A DNA stretch of 64,000 nt, taken from the NCBI RefSeq assembly GCF_047511655.1, contig NC_133403.1:12025014-12089013 (forward strand), in the 5' to 3' direction. Source of the stretch: Castor canadensis. Its lineage: Eukaryota > Chordata > Mammalia > Rodentia > Castoridae. Position 1 is the stretch's first letter; each line of letters opens with the position of its first letter. The notes under the pieces were generated by a model that saw only the letters and a program-made list of their open reading frames with translations, was not told where the DNA came from and did not search any database. Both the position numbers and the translations under genes were made by a program. Shown piece by piece: positions 12,000 through 23,474 of the stretch.

Positions 12000-14611
12000 C
12001 AGATTATATCTATACTGACCAACTCTAATTAAGCCTCTTAAAGTGCAGATCTGCCCCAGGCTTGTGGGTGCCACCAGGAACATGCTGCACCACTGGCAGG
12101 TGTTCTTTTTCTCTTTTTTTGTGAAACTGACTGCCCCTCACACACTGAGAGAAGTCTTTGGCAAAACAATGTGAGAGGAGCCAACCAAACCTGCCCAGTG
12201 GGGAGCCGTACTGTGCTTGCCACCTAGCCAGCATGTCTGTCCTAGGGAGGGACAGGAACCAAGGGAAAGCCTCTGCCTAAACAGACTCACTTATACAGTG
12301 GCCTGGGAGGGGTGCCACCCAGAGGGAACATATGAGAACTGCAGACTAAATCCTGAGTAATTGGAGGGGAGTGTCTCTAGTACTCACCGATCACAGAAGA
12401 AACCCACTCCTCTCCACAACAAGGAAGAGATGTGGACTTAAGTTGCAATTTGTCTATCCCTCTTTTATCCCATTTTTCTTCCTTTTCCAATTCTTCTCCT
12501 CTTTTTCCTTTTCCTTCTGTTCTTTTCTTCTCTCCTTCCTCCTCTTCCTACCTTCCCTATCTCCTACTTACAAACCACTTAAAAAGTGGTTTATCTACCA
12601 CCTTCCTATATTACATCATTTCTATCCTTCTGCAATCCCTGACAATAGCACCCTACTCCACAAGAACTGAACTACACTTTTACACAGAGTAGGGTCTTAT
12701 TAACGTGCGGCCCCACACTTCACACCAATTCTTCCCTACCCTCACCCTCCTTCTTTTTAATCTCTTCCACTTCCATTATTTTTACTAAGTTTTAATCTCT
12801 GTGGAAACAGCTTTTATTTTTCCAGCACCCCTCTGTTTATAGATAGTACTGCCAAGGGTTTTATATTTCACATAAATATCTATTTGGCATGAGTGCATGA
12901 GTTTGTTATTGCTAAGTTATACACCCTACTCAGTGGATAGCAATGACACAACAGCCTAGCCAATAACCAATCCTGCCAGAACATAAAAATTAATTCAAGG
13001 GAAAGACTCTAGGTGACTAAAAACACCAAACAACTAATCAACAACAGATGAGCAAATCTGTTGAATCCCATGAACTATGGGAACTAGGAAAAGGCAGGAG
13101 AATATGACTCCTCAAAAGGTCAGCAAACACACAACAAAGGATCTGACCAACAGTGAAGAGGATGAAAACTCAATCTCTGAACTCAAAACAATGATAAGGG
13201 GCTGGTGGAGTGGCCAAAAAAAAAAACCCCAAGAATGATAAGAATGATTAAGGAGATTTTAGAGTACATTCAAAAATGAGTCAATGAAATCCAAGAGAAT
13301 ATGGATACATAGTCCAAGAAGGCATAGAAAAAACTAACTGAAATAAAATGCAAACAAAATATGAAAAAAATCAAAAAAGATATAAAAAATAATAAAGATA
13401 TAAAAAGTCTCAAAACAAAAAAGACCAGATGGAAACCTTGGAAATAAAAAGCTCTTAAGTCAAACAAAAAAGAGACTCCACCAATCTGCAACAAGTGGAA
13501 GACAGAATTTCAGGATTTGAACACAAAGTTTATCTAATAGAAAAACCAGATGAATACAAAGAGAAAAGAATAAACATAATGAAAGGAATATGCAAGACTT
13601 CTACAACTTCATTAAAAGACCAAATTTACAAATCATGGGCATTGAAGTAGAAGAGGTACAAGCCAAAGGCACAGGAAACATATTCAACAAAATAATAGCA
13701 AAAAATCTCCCAAATCTTGAAAAAGAGACACCCATTCATGTATAAGAGGCCTCTAGGACACCAGACATTATCAAACTAGAACCTCTCCATAGCATATTAT
13801 AGTTAAAATAATAAGCACAGAGAACAAAAAAAGAATATTGAAGGCTGTAAGGGAGAAAAATCAAATTACCTATAAAGATAAACCTATTAGTATAACAGAT
13901 TTCCCAATAAAATTTTTAAAAGCAAGAAGAGCATGGAATGAGGTATTCACATATTGAATGAAAACAATTACAAAACTAGAATACTCTACTAGACAAAGCT
14001 ATCATTCATAATTGAAGGAAAAATAAAAATCTTCCATGATAAAAAGAAACAAACAATGTATGACCACTAAATCAATACCCCAGAAGATACTCAAATGAAT
14101 CTTATATACAGAAGATGAAGATAAACACAGCCACAAAAATGGGAATACTTAAATCTTAGAATACAAGCAGGTAAGCAATTGTAGAGTAGCAAAGAATCAA
14201 CTATACATACACACACACACACCCAAAGCAAAAAAAGTGGCAGGAATTACCACATACCTCTCAATATTAACACTAAATGTTAATGGCCTCAACTCCCCTA
14301 TCAAAAGACATAGATGGGCAAGCTGGATTAAAAAGGAAGACCCAGACAGGAGATGTGGCTCAAGTGGTAGAGCACCTGCCTTGTAAGTGCAAAGTCCAGA
14401 ATTGAAACCTGTCTGCCCTCCCACAAAAAAGGAATACCTGACGATTTGTTGTTTACAAGAACTCATCTCACTGACAAAAACAAACATTGGTTTAGGGTGA
14501 AATGGCAGAAAAATATTCTACAAATAAATGGCCCCTGAAAACAGGCAGGAATCTAAGTCTACACTTACATCAGATAAAGTAGACTTCAAACCTAAATTAG
14601 TCAGAAGAGAC
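12000..14611 (+). mobile_element. Older, nearly full 5' half of an L1
   Basis: An L1 5' UTR-like part (12030-13040; GGCCTGGGAGGGGTGCCACC) precedes a broken ORF1 (about 13050-14170) that is colinear with the intact ORF1 at 14668: compare the block ATCATGGGCATTGAAGTAGA at 13635 with its counterpart at 15188. An ORF2 start follows (14235-14610) with the endonuclease N-terminus, [19 protein letters not shown]. It is cut off near 14611 by the younger L1. A SINE sits in the ORF2 part. Confidence 0.75.
14347..14430 (+). mobile_element. ID-like SINE, sense
   Basis: It has GTGGCTCAAGTGGTAGAGCA (tRNA box A side), CTGCCTTGTAAGTGCAAAGT, a diverged box B and a short A tail. It lies in the endonuclease part of the older L1 ORF2. 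Confidence 0.85.
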
Positions 14612-14667
14612 CAAGAGAACCAGAGGGGAATGAAGAGAACAGAAACTCAGATCCAGACTCCAACAAA

Positions 14668-15759
14668 ATGAAGATAAACTATGCCAAAGGACCCAATGAA
14701 GCCCACAAGAATAATTTAAAAGAAGACATACTACAAGTACTCAATGAGAATTTTATAGAGATGATACTGGATAGGGTTAACCAAAATGTACAGGAGACAC
14801 TCAAGAAATTCCAAGACAATAAAAATAGAGAATTTGAAAAAGCAAAAGAAGAAATAAAGGAAACCATAGAAGCACTGTATAAACACCAAAGTGAAAGAGA
14901 GAACACAACGAATAAATGGATAAATAAACTCAGGACAAAAATAGACAGCAATAAAGAAGAAAACTGCCAGGATATGGAAAACCTCAGAAAAAAGAACAAA
15001 ACAGACCTGCAAAACAAAACGGAAGGCCAATCCAGCAGAATAGAACAAACAGAAGACAGAATCTCAGAACTTGAAGATGAAATGGTAATTAAAGGAAAAA
15101 CCGAAGAACTATTAATTAAACAACTCAAGACCTGTGAAAAGAAAATGCAAGAACTCACCGACTCCATCAAAAGACCAAACTTGAGAATCATGGGCATCGA
15201 AGAAGGAGAAGAGGTGCAAGCGAAGGGAATGCGTAATATATCCAACAAAATAATAACGGAAAATTTCCCAAATCTAAAGAAAGATATTCCCATACAAATG
15301 CAAGAGGCCTCCAGGACACCAAACAGACCAGATCAAAATAGAACTACTCCACGACATATCATCATTAAAACAACAAGTTCAGAAACTAAGGAAAGAATAT
15401 TGAAGGCTGCAAGAGAGAAAAAACAAGTAACATACAAAGGTAAACCCATCAAAATCACAGCAGACTTCTCAACAGAAACATTAAAAGCAAGAAGAGCGTG
15501 GGGTGAGATCTTCCGGGCACTGAATGAAAATAACTTCAACCCCAGGATACTCTACCCAGCAAAGCTATCATTCAAAATAGATGGAGCAATAAAAGTCTTC
15601 CTTGATAAGCAGAAACTAAAACAATATGTGACCACAAAGCCACCATTACAAAAGATTCTGCAAGGGATCCTGCACACAGAAAGTGACACCCAACTTAACC
15701 ATGAAAAGGCAGGCAGCACCAAACCACAGGATAAGAAAAAGCAAGATAGTAGAGAGTAA
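14668..15759 (+). CDS. L1 ORF1 protein (RNA-binding chaperone), N-terminally shortened
   Basis: A retrotransposon protein, not a host gene. ORF1p trimers coat L1 RNA and act as a nucleic-acid chaperone in the cytoplasmic ribonucleoprotein. The frame is 363 codons. Residues about 35-165 are rich in Glu, Lys and Gln with heptad spacing (coiled coil). The RRM begins at NLRIMGI (171-177) and includes PRHIIIK (228-234). The C-terminal domain carries ADFSTETLKARRAW (265-278) and YPAKLSF (296-302). The tail is basic. The ATG at 14668 is only the first in the open frame: in-frame ORF1-like codons continue upstream to about 14612, so the native start is missing. ORF2 follows after a 50-nt gap, the usual L1 layout. 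No internal stop or frameshift is seen, which suggests a fairly recent copy. Confidence 0.85.
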   Translation: MKINYAKGPNEAHKNNLKEDILQVLNENFIEMILDRVNQNVQETLKKFQDNKNREFEKAKEEIKETIEALYKHQSERENTTNKWINKLRTKIDSNKEENCQDMENLRKKNKTDLQNKTEGQSSRIEQTEDRISELEDEMVIKGKTEELLIKQLKTCEKKMQELTDSIKRPNLRIMGIEEGEEVQAKGMRNISNKIITENFPNLKKDIPIQMQEASRTPNRPDQNRTTPRHIIIKTTSSETKERILKAAREKKQVTYKGKPIKITADFSTETLKARRAWGEIFRALNENNFNPRILYPAKLSFKIDGAIKVFLDKQKLKQYVTTKPPLQKILQGILHTESDTQLNHEKAGSTKPQDKKKQDSRE

Positions 15760-15809
15760 CATCAAGTTAGGTACACACAATCAAACCTTCAAACAACTAA
15801 GACAACTAA

Positions 15810-17453
15810 ATGGCAGGAATCACCACATACCTATCAGTATTAACGCTTAATGTTAATGGACTTAATTCACCCATCAAAAGACACCGTTTGACAAAATGGA
15901 TTAAAAAAGAAGATCCAACAATTTGTTGCTTACAGGAAACTCATCTCACCGACAGAAATAAGCATATGCTTAGGATGAAAGGCTGGAAGAAGATTTACCA
16001 AGCCAATGGCCCCCAAAAACAAGCAGGAGTAGCAACACTTATCACTGACAAAGTAGACTTCAAACCTACATTGATCAAACGAGATAAAGAAGGACATTCC
16101 ATACGAATAAAAGGGGAAATAGACCAAAAGGAAATAATAATCATCAATCTGTACGCACCCAATGTCAACGCACCCAATTTCATCAAACATACCCTGAAAG
16201 ACCTAAAAGCATATATAAACGCCAACACAGTGGTTGTGGGAGACTTTAACACTCCATTATCATCAATAGATAGGTCATCCAAACAAAAACTCAATAAAGA
16301 AATCCAAGATCTAAAATATGCAATAGATCAAGTGGACCTAGTAGATGTCTACAGAACATTTCATCCAACCTCTACACAATATACATTCTTCTCAGCAGCC
16401 CATGGAACCTTCTCCAAAATAGATCATATCCTAGGGCACAAAGCAAGCCTCAGCAAATATAAGAAAATAGAAATAATACCGTGCATACTATCTGACCACA
16501 ATGCAGTAAAAGTAGAACTCAACAACAAAAGTAAAGACAAAAAACATGCAAACAGCTGGAAACTAAATAACTCATTACTTAATGAAGAATGGATCATCGA
16601 TGCAATAAAAGAGGAAATTAAAAAGTTCCTGGAAGTCAATGAAAATGAAAACACAACCTACCGGAACCTATGGGACACAGCTAAGGCAGTCTTGAGAGGA
16701 AAGTTTATAGCCATGAGTGCATATATTAAAAAGATTGAAAGATCCCAAATCAATGACCTAATGATACATCTCAAACTCCTAGAAAAACAAGAACAAGCAA
16801 ATCCCAAAACAAATAGAAGGAGAGAAATAATAAAAATAAGAGCTGAAATCAACGAAATAGAAACCAAAAAAACCATACAAAGAATTAATGAAACAAAAAG
16901 TTGGTTCTTTGAAAGAATAAACAAGATCGATAGACCCCTGGCAAACCTGGCTAAAATGAGGAGAGAAAAAACCCAAATTAGTAGAATTAGGAATGCAAAA
17001 GGGGAGATAACAATAAACACCATGGAAGTCCAGGAAATCATCAGAGACTACTTTGAGAACCTATATTCAAATAAATTTGAAAATCTTAAAGAAATGGACA
17101 GATTTCTAGTTACATATGATCATCCAAAACTGAACCAAGAGGAAATTAATCATCTGAATAGATTTATAACACAAAATGAAATTGAAGCAGCAATCAAGAG
17201 TCTCCCCAAAAAGAAAAGTCCAGGACCTGATGGATTCTCTGTTGAATTCTATCAGACCTTTAAAGAAGAACTGATACCAACCCTCCTTAAACTGTTCCAC
17301 GAAATAGAAAGGGAAGGAAAACTGCCAAACACATTTTATGAAGCCAGTATTACACTTATCCCAAAACCAGGCAAAGACACCTCCAAAAAGGAGAACTATA
17401 GGCCAATCTCCTTAATGAACATTGATGCAAAAATCCTCAACAGAATCCACTAG
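15810..17453 (+). CDS. L1 ORF2, endonuclease plus start of reverse transcriptase (truncated)
   Basis: An open frame of 547 codons, against about 1,275 in human L1 ORF2. The endonuclease of target-primed reverse transcription is complete at its active site: N14, E43, Y115, D145, N147, T192, D205 and the S-D-H triad 228-230 all sit where the human enzyme has them. A linker or Z region follows. The reverse-transcriptase part starts around 460-540 ([27 protein letters not shown]) but the frame stops at 547, before the catalytic FADD box and the cysteine-rich C-terminus. The copy therefore cannot be autonomous. The stop is created at the junction with older L1 sequence. Confidence 0.88.
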   Translation: MAGITTYLSVLTLNVNGLNSPIKRHRLTKWIKKEDPTICCLQETHLTDRNKHMLRMKGWKKIYQANGPQKQAGVATLITDKVDFKPTLIKRDKEGHSIRIKGEIDQKEIIIINLYAPNVNAPNFIKHTLKDLKAYINANTVVVGDFNTPLSSIDRSSKQKLNKEIQDLKYAIDQVDLVDVYRTFHPTSTQYTFFSAAHGTFSKIDHILGHKASLSKYKKIEIIPCILSDHNAVKVELNNKSKDKKHANSWKLNNSLLNEEWIIDAIKEEIKKFLEVNENENTTYRNLWDTAKAVLRGKFIAMSAYIKKIERSQINDLMIHLKLLEKQEQANPKTNRRREIIKIRAEINEIETKKTIQRINETKSWFFERINKIDRPLANLAKMRREKTQISRIRNAKGEITINTMEVQEIIRDYFENLYSNKFENLKEMDRFLVTYDHPKLNQEEINHLNRFITQNEIEAAIKSLPKKKSPGPDGFSVEFYQTFKEELIPTLLKLFHEIEREGKLPNTFYEASITLIPKPGKDTSKKENYRPISLMNIDAKILNRIH

Positions 17454-18630
17454 AAAAAAGCATAGGGAAATGCTTCAGAACATTGCAATGAGCAAGAGTT
17501 TTAGGACAAGACCCCAAAAGCACAGGAAATAAAGGCAAAGAGACATGGGATTACATCAAACTAAAAAGCGTTTACACAACAAAACAATCAACAGAATGAA
17601 GAGACAACCTATAGAAGGGAAGGAAGTATCTGCAAACTTTATATCTGACAAGGGGCTAGTATCTAGAGTACATAAATAACTCCCAAGATTCAACAGCAAA
17701 AACAAAAACAAAATAAAAGACCCAAATAACCCAATTACAAGTGGGCAATAAACCTGAGTAGACATTTCTCAAAAGAAGACAAACAAGTGCCAACAGGTAT
17801 ATGATAAGTAGTCATTATGGAAACACACATCAAAACCACAATGAGATATCCCCTCACCCCGTAAGGATGGCTATTATCAAAAAGAATAAAGAAAGCAAAT
17901 GCTGGAAAGGTGTGGAGAAAAGGAAACCTTGTACGCTGTTGGTGGGAATATAAATTTGTACAGTTGTTATAGAAAACAGGACAGAGGTTCCTCAAAAAAA
18001 AATTAAAACTAGTACCATATGAATCTAGCAATCTCTCTGAGTACACAAAAGGAATAAAATCAGTATGTTGAAGAGACATCTATACTCCCATGCTTGTTGC
18101 ACCAATATTCACAATAGCCAAGAAATAGAAACAACCTAAATGTCCACCAACAATTAATGGATAAGGAAAATGTGGTACACATACAAATAGAGTACCATTC
18201 AGACATTAAAAAATGAAACTGTATGACTTTCAAAACATGGGTGGAAATGCATACCATTATGCTTAATAAAACATGTTAGCACAGAAAGACGAGTAACTAC
18301 ATGATCTCACATATGCAATATAAAAACATTGATGTCACAGAATTTGACAGCAGAACTGTGGTTACCAGAGGCTGGAGAGAGTAGGGATGCAGAAGAATGG
18401 GGAAAGGCTTATCAATGGGTACTAAGTTACAATTAAATAGGTATACTATTGACCAGTAGGGTGACAACAGATGACAATAATGTATTGCATATTTTTAAAA
18501 GCTAGAAGAAATGATAAATGGGATGATAGATACGTTTAACCCGATTTAAACATTAGGCCATGTGTAAATGTATTGAAACTTCACATGGTGCCACATTAAT
18601 GTGCAGTTTTAAATAAACTTAAATAATAAA
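17454..18630 (+). mobile_element. Old L1 ORF2 C-terminus and 3' UTR relic
   Basis: It opens with ORF2 C-terminal-type sequence (ATAGGGAAATGCTTCAGAAC, CCCAAAAGCACAGGAAATAA), then AACAGGTATATG and CAAAACCACAATGAGATATC, and a classic old L1 3' UTR (GCACCAATATTCACAATAGC, GGTTACCAGAGGCTGGAGAG). It is decayed and belongs to an older L1M-like subfamily than the copy before it. The whole central ORF2 between the two is missing. Confidence 0.75.
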
Positions 18631-18886
18631 AAATGGAAGATTACCCACCCTTCCTGCTCAGCATCGCTGTTCACATTCTCTTGAGAAATGCAGCACAGGC
18701 CCTATGCATTCCCTCAGAGGTTGAGCAGTTTGAAACTCAGGATTTCAAACTTAGGGGTTCTGAACTCACTGGGCTGTGTAAAAGGCCAAACTCAGATAAA
18801 CTCAAAGGTCACAATTTCCCCAACTCGTCTTCTTGCAATGGTGTTGCTTTCTGAGCTGAGGACAGGTGAGAGAAGTGGAAAGCCAG
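18631..18886. other. Unassigned flank upstream of the IGLV pseudogene
   Basis: No repeat is recognised. It may hold 5' flanking sequence of the IGLV pseudogene that starts with the octamer at 18887. Confidence 0.4.
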
Positions 18887-18894
18887 ATTTGTAC
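18887..18894 (+). promoter_or_regulatory. Degenerate Ig octamer of the IGLV pseudogene
   Basis: ATTTGTAC, two mismatches from ATTTGCAT, 94 bp before the leader start position. The position is the main support. Confidence 0.4.
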
Positions 18895-19156
18895 CACACA
18901 CAAACCTTTCATCCTGGAGGAAAAACAAGAGCCAGCAAAGCACTCAGCATCAGCCTGTGCTGCCAGTGAGTCGCTGGGACACTGGTCTGTGGCCTGGACT
19001 CCTTTTCTCTTCTTCCTACTTCTTGCTTACCACCCAGGTTCATGAAGATTTCAAGAGACTGGCCTTTGGAGTGATCCCTCTGCCATTGTCTCTTATTCCA
19101 AAAATGTATCTTTTTTTGGTTTCAAGATACAATTCTCAGGTTATGGTGACTTGAAT

Positions 19157-19513
19157 TTAGTTTGGATCTGGGGAGTGTTCTCCAAAATCTCATGTATTAA
19201 CGTGTTGGTCACCAGCTTAGGGCACTACTGAGAGGTAATGGAAACATTAGGAGGTGGGGCTTAGTAGAAAGCAGTTATGTCACTGGGGAAGAAGGGGCCC
19301 AGTCCCTTCTCTCTTTGCTTCCCAGCCACCATGAAGTGAGCAGCTTTGCTTCATCATGCACACCCCGCCATGATGTTCTGCCTCACATAAACCCAAAAGC
19401 AATGGAGCCAGCTGACCATACACTCAAACCTCTGAAACCAGAGCCAAGATAAATCATTTCTTTCCTGTTTGTCTCAGATATTTTGTCACAGCAAGCAAAA
19501 GCTAACTAACACA
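19157..19513 (+). mobile_element. MaLR-type solo LTR inside the IGLV pseudogene
   Basis: It follows an ERVL-MaLR LTR consensus: TTTGGATCTGGGG, the gggcactactgagaggtaatgg region, AGGAGGTGGGGCTTAGT, CTTTGCTTCCCAGCCACCAT, GTGAGCAGCTTTGCTTCATC, CCAAGATAAATCATTTC (polyadenylation-like) and the end GCTAACTAACACA. No internal retroviral genes are present. Confidence 0.75.
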
Positions 19514-19725
19514 GGAGCTCAATGATACCATGGAGAGGAGAGTCACTTTAAGTCACCAGTGGTCACTATCCATACTAGGTACAGTAGAAAGCTGGATGAG
19601 TCACCAGGACATGGATTCGTGGAACACAAAATAAACACTTGAGGTCCCCCTCCTACTTCTTTAAGCTCATCACTGGGGACAAAGCTGCCCTAACCATGTC
19701 AGATAAGGCTGCACTAGTTAGGTTT

Positions 19726-21420
19726 TCTCAAGTAGTATGAGTTAGCAATTATGAAACTATATAATGTTCTTTAGCCTAATAGAAATTAGCAAATAAGAGG
19801 GTATATTATGACTAATGAGGGCCATTTTTTTCTCACAAAAAAGAAGGAAGATATAATGTGAAGAAAAGGTTAGAATGAATCTAGGTGTGTTGGAATTAAA
19901 TAGAGGCTATCAGTATCGACCTCTTTCTAGATAGATATGGGGAAACTACATATATAGTATACATTCAGAACCCAGTGAGGGGATCTTTTATAAGGCTAAG
20001 GTATTAGATATAAAAATTCATATGTAATGTTTATGTCATCACCACCAGGAATTGATCTCAGTATACCAGAACCTAGAAGGAAAGTTTCATACTTTCTCTT
20101 GAGCATGTTGGCTCTTCTAAGGAAAAGAAGTTCTAGATATAGCCTTATGTTGAGAACACAGGTCTAAGCAAGTTCCGATCCAGATTTCCAGGGAGAATAT
20201 TATGTATATACCATGCTATAACCTGTTGTTGCACCTGTCAGTGGTGTGTGTGTGTGTGTTTCACTGGGGGTCAAACTCTGGGCCTCGCATATAATAGACA
20301 AATGCTAGACAACTGAGCTACATCCATAGCCCTACTGGTGTATTTTAACTGCCTATCTACCCATGGAGACGTGGCTATCTGCCCTGATGGCCGGTTTACT
20401 ACTGACTCCAAACACTACTACCACCTGTATTCATGTAACTGCAGCTTCTTCTACTGAAGTATGTTCCCCATCCCACTTTGCGCTTGACCATGTGTTCACT
20501 TTGGGCAGTGCGATGTTAGTGAACCTCATACTAGTTCAAGTTTGACTTGGAACCTTTATTGGAATCTGGTTGAGTAAAAGGCTCCTGTTTTTTGTAGTAA
20601 GGAGATGACATTCCGGGAGATTATATCTTATCAATTATCTTTCTTCCTTTTCAGGGCTATCTCAAAGCAAAGGAATCAGGACACATGAAGAGTCCTCCAT
20701 TTGGAGTCATGGGTAGGACAATGGACAATTTTGGTCTTCAAAAAAACCATCATTAGTTTGGCTTTAAGAAGCCAGCAGCTAGGTGCTACTGAAAAGGTAA
20801 GGGAGGGTGCTACCTGGTAACAGAATAGCTCCACACCACAATTTGAAACTATGTTTAGTTTTAGTATGTGAGCTTTCAGAAAGTCAGTTGCCATTCCACC
20901 TCTGTTGCATTTCATATTTTTATGCACTTCATGTAATTCGTGAGAAACCGCTGTGGCTAATCTGAGGACTTATGATTTTATCCCACTCCATCAGTTCGGT
21001 TGCAGTGTTTATATCTGGAATTTAGGGTGTACATAAGTATGTGACTGTCCTGATTAGTGTGCTTCATCCGAGAAGCACCAACACAACACTAAGAGATGTT
21101 CTCCAAGACTGCAGAAGCAAATTCTTTACTATTGTGTTTTATTGGTAGAGAGCACTGAAGAGCTAAAACTATATGCCATACATGTCAAATTTGAAAGCGA
21201 TTGTATTAATCAACACTTTCCTGAAGCTGTTAAAAACTATGCCTTATTTTTGGTAATCTTTTCTGCTTTTTGTATTATTAATTTTACTCATCAAATTACC
21301 TTCAAGAAATCATTGTTGCAATATTTAAAAACAACTTATGTGTACCAAGTTCATTTTCTGAATGAGGAATATAATTAATGAACTATTTTAATGAAAATCA
21401 AAAGTCTGCTTCTTAGAAAA
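19726..21420. other. Unassigned stretch with one SINE
   Basis: Apart from the SINE at 20240-20335 I recognise nothing. Short open frames at 20363-20545 and 21142-21378 have no visible domain. Confidence 0.4.
20240..20335 (-). mobile_element. ID-like SINE, antisense, with TG run
   Basis: A (TG)n run (20243-20260) at the tail side, then TCACTGGGGGTCAAACTCTG, GACAACTGAGCTACATCCAT and AGCCC. The antisense ID core is diverged. Confidence 0.75.
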
Positions 21421-21431
21421 GGTAAATCAGA

Positions 21432-21625
21432 GCCAGGTACCTGACAGTGGCTCACACCTGTAATCCTAGCTATTCAGGAGGCAGAGATCAGGAGGACCGC
21501 AGTTTGAAGCCAGCAAATAGTTTGTGAGACCCTCTCTTGAAAAAACCCTTCACAAAAAAGGGCTGGTGGAGTGACTCAAGATATAGGCCCTGAGTTCAAG
21601 CCTCAGTACTGCAAGGAAAAAAAAA
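21432..21625 (+). mobile_element. Composite B1-ID SINE, sense, with exact TSD
   Basis: B1 part: AGTGGCTCACACCTGTAATC, AGGAGGCAGAGATCAGGAGG. ID part: GGGCTGGTGGAGTGACTCAA, GTTCAAGCCTCAGTACTGCA, A tail. The TSD GGTAAATCAGA is perfect at 21421-21431 and 21626-21636. Confidence 0.92.
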
Positions 21626-21768
21626 GGTAAATCAGAAACATTGATAAAACGATGATAAATCTGAGGAAGGGAAGTATCTTTTATAAAATGAAAGGAAATA
21701 GGATTCTAAGTAATGAAGATAATATTCTACCCAAGTGCACTGCTTTCGCTTAAAGAAAGGAAGGTTTA

Positions 21769-21977
21769 TTTTGTCTTGCAGTACTGGGGATTGAATCCAG
21801 GATCTTGTGCATGTTAGGGCAACTGCTCTACCGCTTGAGCCATGTCTCCAGCTGCCCTTTTTTGTTTATTTTGTGACACAGAGTCTTGTGGTATAGCTCA
21901 GACTAGCACCAAACTTGTATTCCTCCTGCCTCAGTCCCGAGTGGTAGGATTACAGTCATGCTTCACCATGACTGGCC
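21769..21977 (-). mobile_element. Composite B1-ID SINE, antisense
   Basis: ID part antisense (CAGTACTGGGGATTGAATCC, CTCTACCGCTTGAGCCATGT), then B1 part antisense (CTCCTGCCTCAGTCCCGAGT, AGGATTACAGTCATG). Imperfect flanks AAGAAAGGAAGG / AAGAAAGGTTGG suggest a diverged TSD. Confidence 0.88.
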
Positions 21978-22357
21978 TAAGAAAGGTTGGTTTCTAATAA
22001 GAAAGTTGTGAATGCAGCCAAGCAAAACCTTGAGTCAGTGAAGAAAAAGTAAGTAATTGTCTCAATATATGTTGTAAGCGATCCAATAAAATAAAACAAC
22101 TCTTTAAGAATCCTAAAAATGGAAATAGTAATTCCTTAAGCAATATACTCATTATCTTTAATAGTAAATCATTTTCTATTAAACCAAGAACAAGAGGTCC
22201 ACCACATATATCATTGAGTAGACGTTCTGGCCAATGAAATAAGACTAAAAATAAATACAACCAGCAGTAGGTACTAAATAAAAATTAAATAGAACTAAAA
22301 ATATATCATATTATTGGTAGAAAGAAAACAGAGCAAAAAAAGTTTTTCACAAAACAT

Positions 22358-22363
22358 TTTATT
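22358..22363 (-). terminator. Candidate polyadenylation signal for ZNF280B
   Basis: AATAAA read on the minus strand (TTTATT on plus), with a T-rich run just downstream on that strand (TTTTTTT near 22335-22342). It is one candidate; a 3' UTR of about 2.9 kb would be implied. Another TTTATT occurs at 21771 inside a SINE. Confidence 0.3.
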
Positions 22364-22819
22364 ACTATAATTGTTATTTTACTTAGCATTGTTCACAACA
22401 TTAATAAAATAAATTTCATCTGGAAGAACAAGCAGCAAAATAGACAAAATTCACAAAGGTTAATAAAATAGTAATCTGGACAGATATCCAATATATTTGT
22501 AAACAAAACAAAGTGACATTGCTTTAAAAAATATAGCGCTATAAATACAAAAACGGAAAACTTCTGAAAGACTCAACTTACAATATTAATTTTCTTTTGG
22601 TTGTAGGCACAGAAATTGACTCAAGATAGCTCAATTCTAAGACAGAAGCAAAGCCCTTGACAATGATTTCTTCTCAGCTTTTTAGTGACTATATAGAAAA
22701 CAGCTGAACTGGAGTGGAAGCAAATTGCCTTTAGAGAGAAGGAATAAGTAAGGCTTTAAACAGCAGAGATTTCTACTTACTTACTCTAAGAACCTTGGTG
22801 AAACTCAATGAATCAAAGG

Positions 22820-23060
22820 TGAGGAACAAGTCATGCAGACCTGGGGAAAGAACATTCCAAGAAAGGGAAAAGCAAGTGCAGCCTTTGAATCAGAAGAGAT
22901 GTGACTTACTTCAGAAATAACAAGGCCAGTATGTCAAAACAGTGCATCAGCAGAGAATAAGGTAGTAAAGCAAGGCAGACAAAGAAAGCAGGAGGTAGCC
23001 AGGGGCCAGACCACTGGAGCTTATAATTAGCAATAAATGACAATTTGTACTCCTTAGGAG
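22820..23060 (+). mobile_element. L2-like LINE relic
   Basis: Blocks GGGGAAAGAACATTCCAAG, GGGAAAAGCAAGTGCAGCC and CAGGGGCCAGACCACTGGAG occur in the order of the mammalian L2 segment also seen at 54880-55460. It is strongly decayed. Confidence 0.4.
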
Positions 23061-23474
23061 CAAGCGCTAATGAAATATCACTTAACACTAAGCAATCCCT
23101 CAAACATAGAACTAAAATAGTTCTTATTTTTCAGTAGAAACAGAGTATACAATAATACTCTGTAGATTTAGTTACACACAGTACAAGTTTCCACCAGAAC
23201 ACACTGGATAAATGCATACACTTTCTACACCTGAAGAAAGGGTTTGGGATCAAATTTTAGCAATGTCCCTTGGCCTAAGTAAAATAACTGAAAAGGCCTA
23301 GTAAAATCTCCAATGTGCAAATGAATCAGTCAAGCATGAAGTAAACAAATACAACAGAATCTACTCACAACCACTTCTCTGTAACCCTTCCTTCCTCAAC
23401 TCTAATGAGGATGCCACGGTCTGATGATTATCTCTTTCCAGCTCTCTGTGAAAACAGAAAATTTAACTAGATTG

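Larger units (their letters stand above)
14612..17453 (+). mobile_element. Younger L1, truncated at both ends
   Basis: A L1 copy with both reading frames still open. The 5' junction lies near 14612: reading in frame upstream of the ORF1 ATG gives ORF1-like residues (EENRNSDPDSNK) before sequence switches to the older ORF2. The 3' junction lies at 17453, inside the reverse-transcriptase domain, and is followed at once by a much older L1 3' end. Normal L1 insertions lose their 5' end, not the 3' end, so a rearrangement, gene conversion or assembly join is likely. Confidence 0.8.
18887..19725 (+). pseudogene. IGLV7/8-like variable segment pseudogene, split by an LTR
   Basis: A dead immunoglobulin lambda variable segment. 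Promoter octamer relic ATTTGTAC at 18887-18894. L-PART1 at 18989-19037: the start is GTG instead of ATG, then GCC TGG ACT CCT and a leucine-rich hydrophobic run, giving AWTPFLFFLLLAY. A short intron ends at AG 19125-19126. L-PART2 and FR1 start at 19127 and 19137 (residues NSQ then VMVT, compare NSQTVVTQE of IGLV7) and hit a TGA and a TAG at once. A MaLR-type LTR (19157-19513) splits FR1. V sequence resumes at about 19514 (a CCATGGAGAGGAGAGTCAC block for SPGGTVT), continues through CDR1/FR2 (19560-19610), and has GGTCCCC at 19644 and FR3 GACAAAGCTGCCCTAACCATG (residues DKAALTM, 19677-19697). The DEADYYC end and the recombination signal are not recognisable. Confidence 0.75.

Noticed and set aside
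12371-12692. 99- and 86-codon frames rich in Ser and Phe
   Set aside because: They lie in the pyrimidine-rich L1 5' UTR region and lack any domain.
14347-14430. tRNA-like sequence
   Set aside because: The box A/B-like blocks belong to an ID SINE; no cloverleaf or CCA end suggests a true tRNA gene. The same applies to the other ID copies.
14679-15293. 204-codon frame on the minus strand
   Set aside because: It is the antisense shadow of L1 ORF1. Its hydrophobic look comes from complementing Lys/Glu-rich codons.
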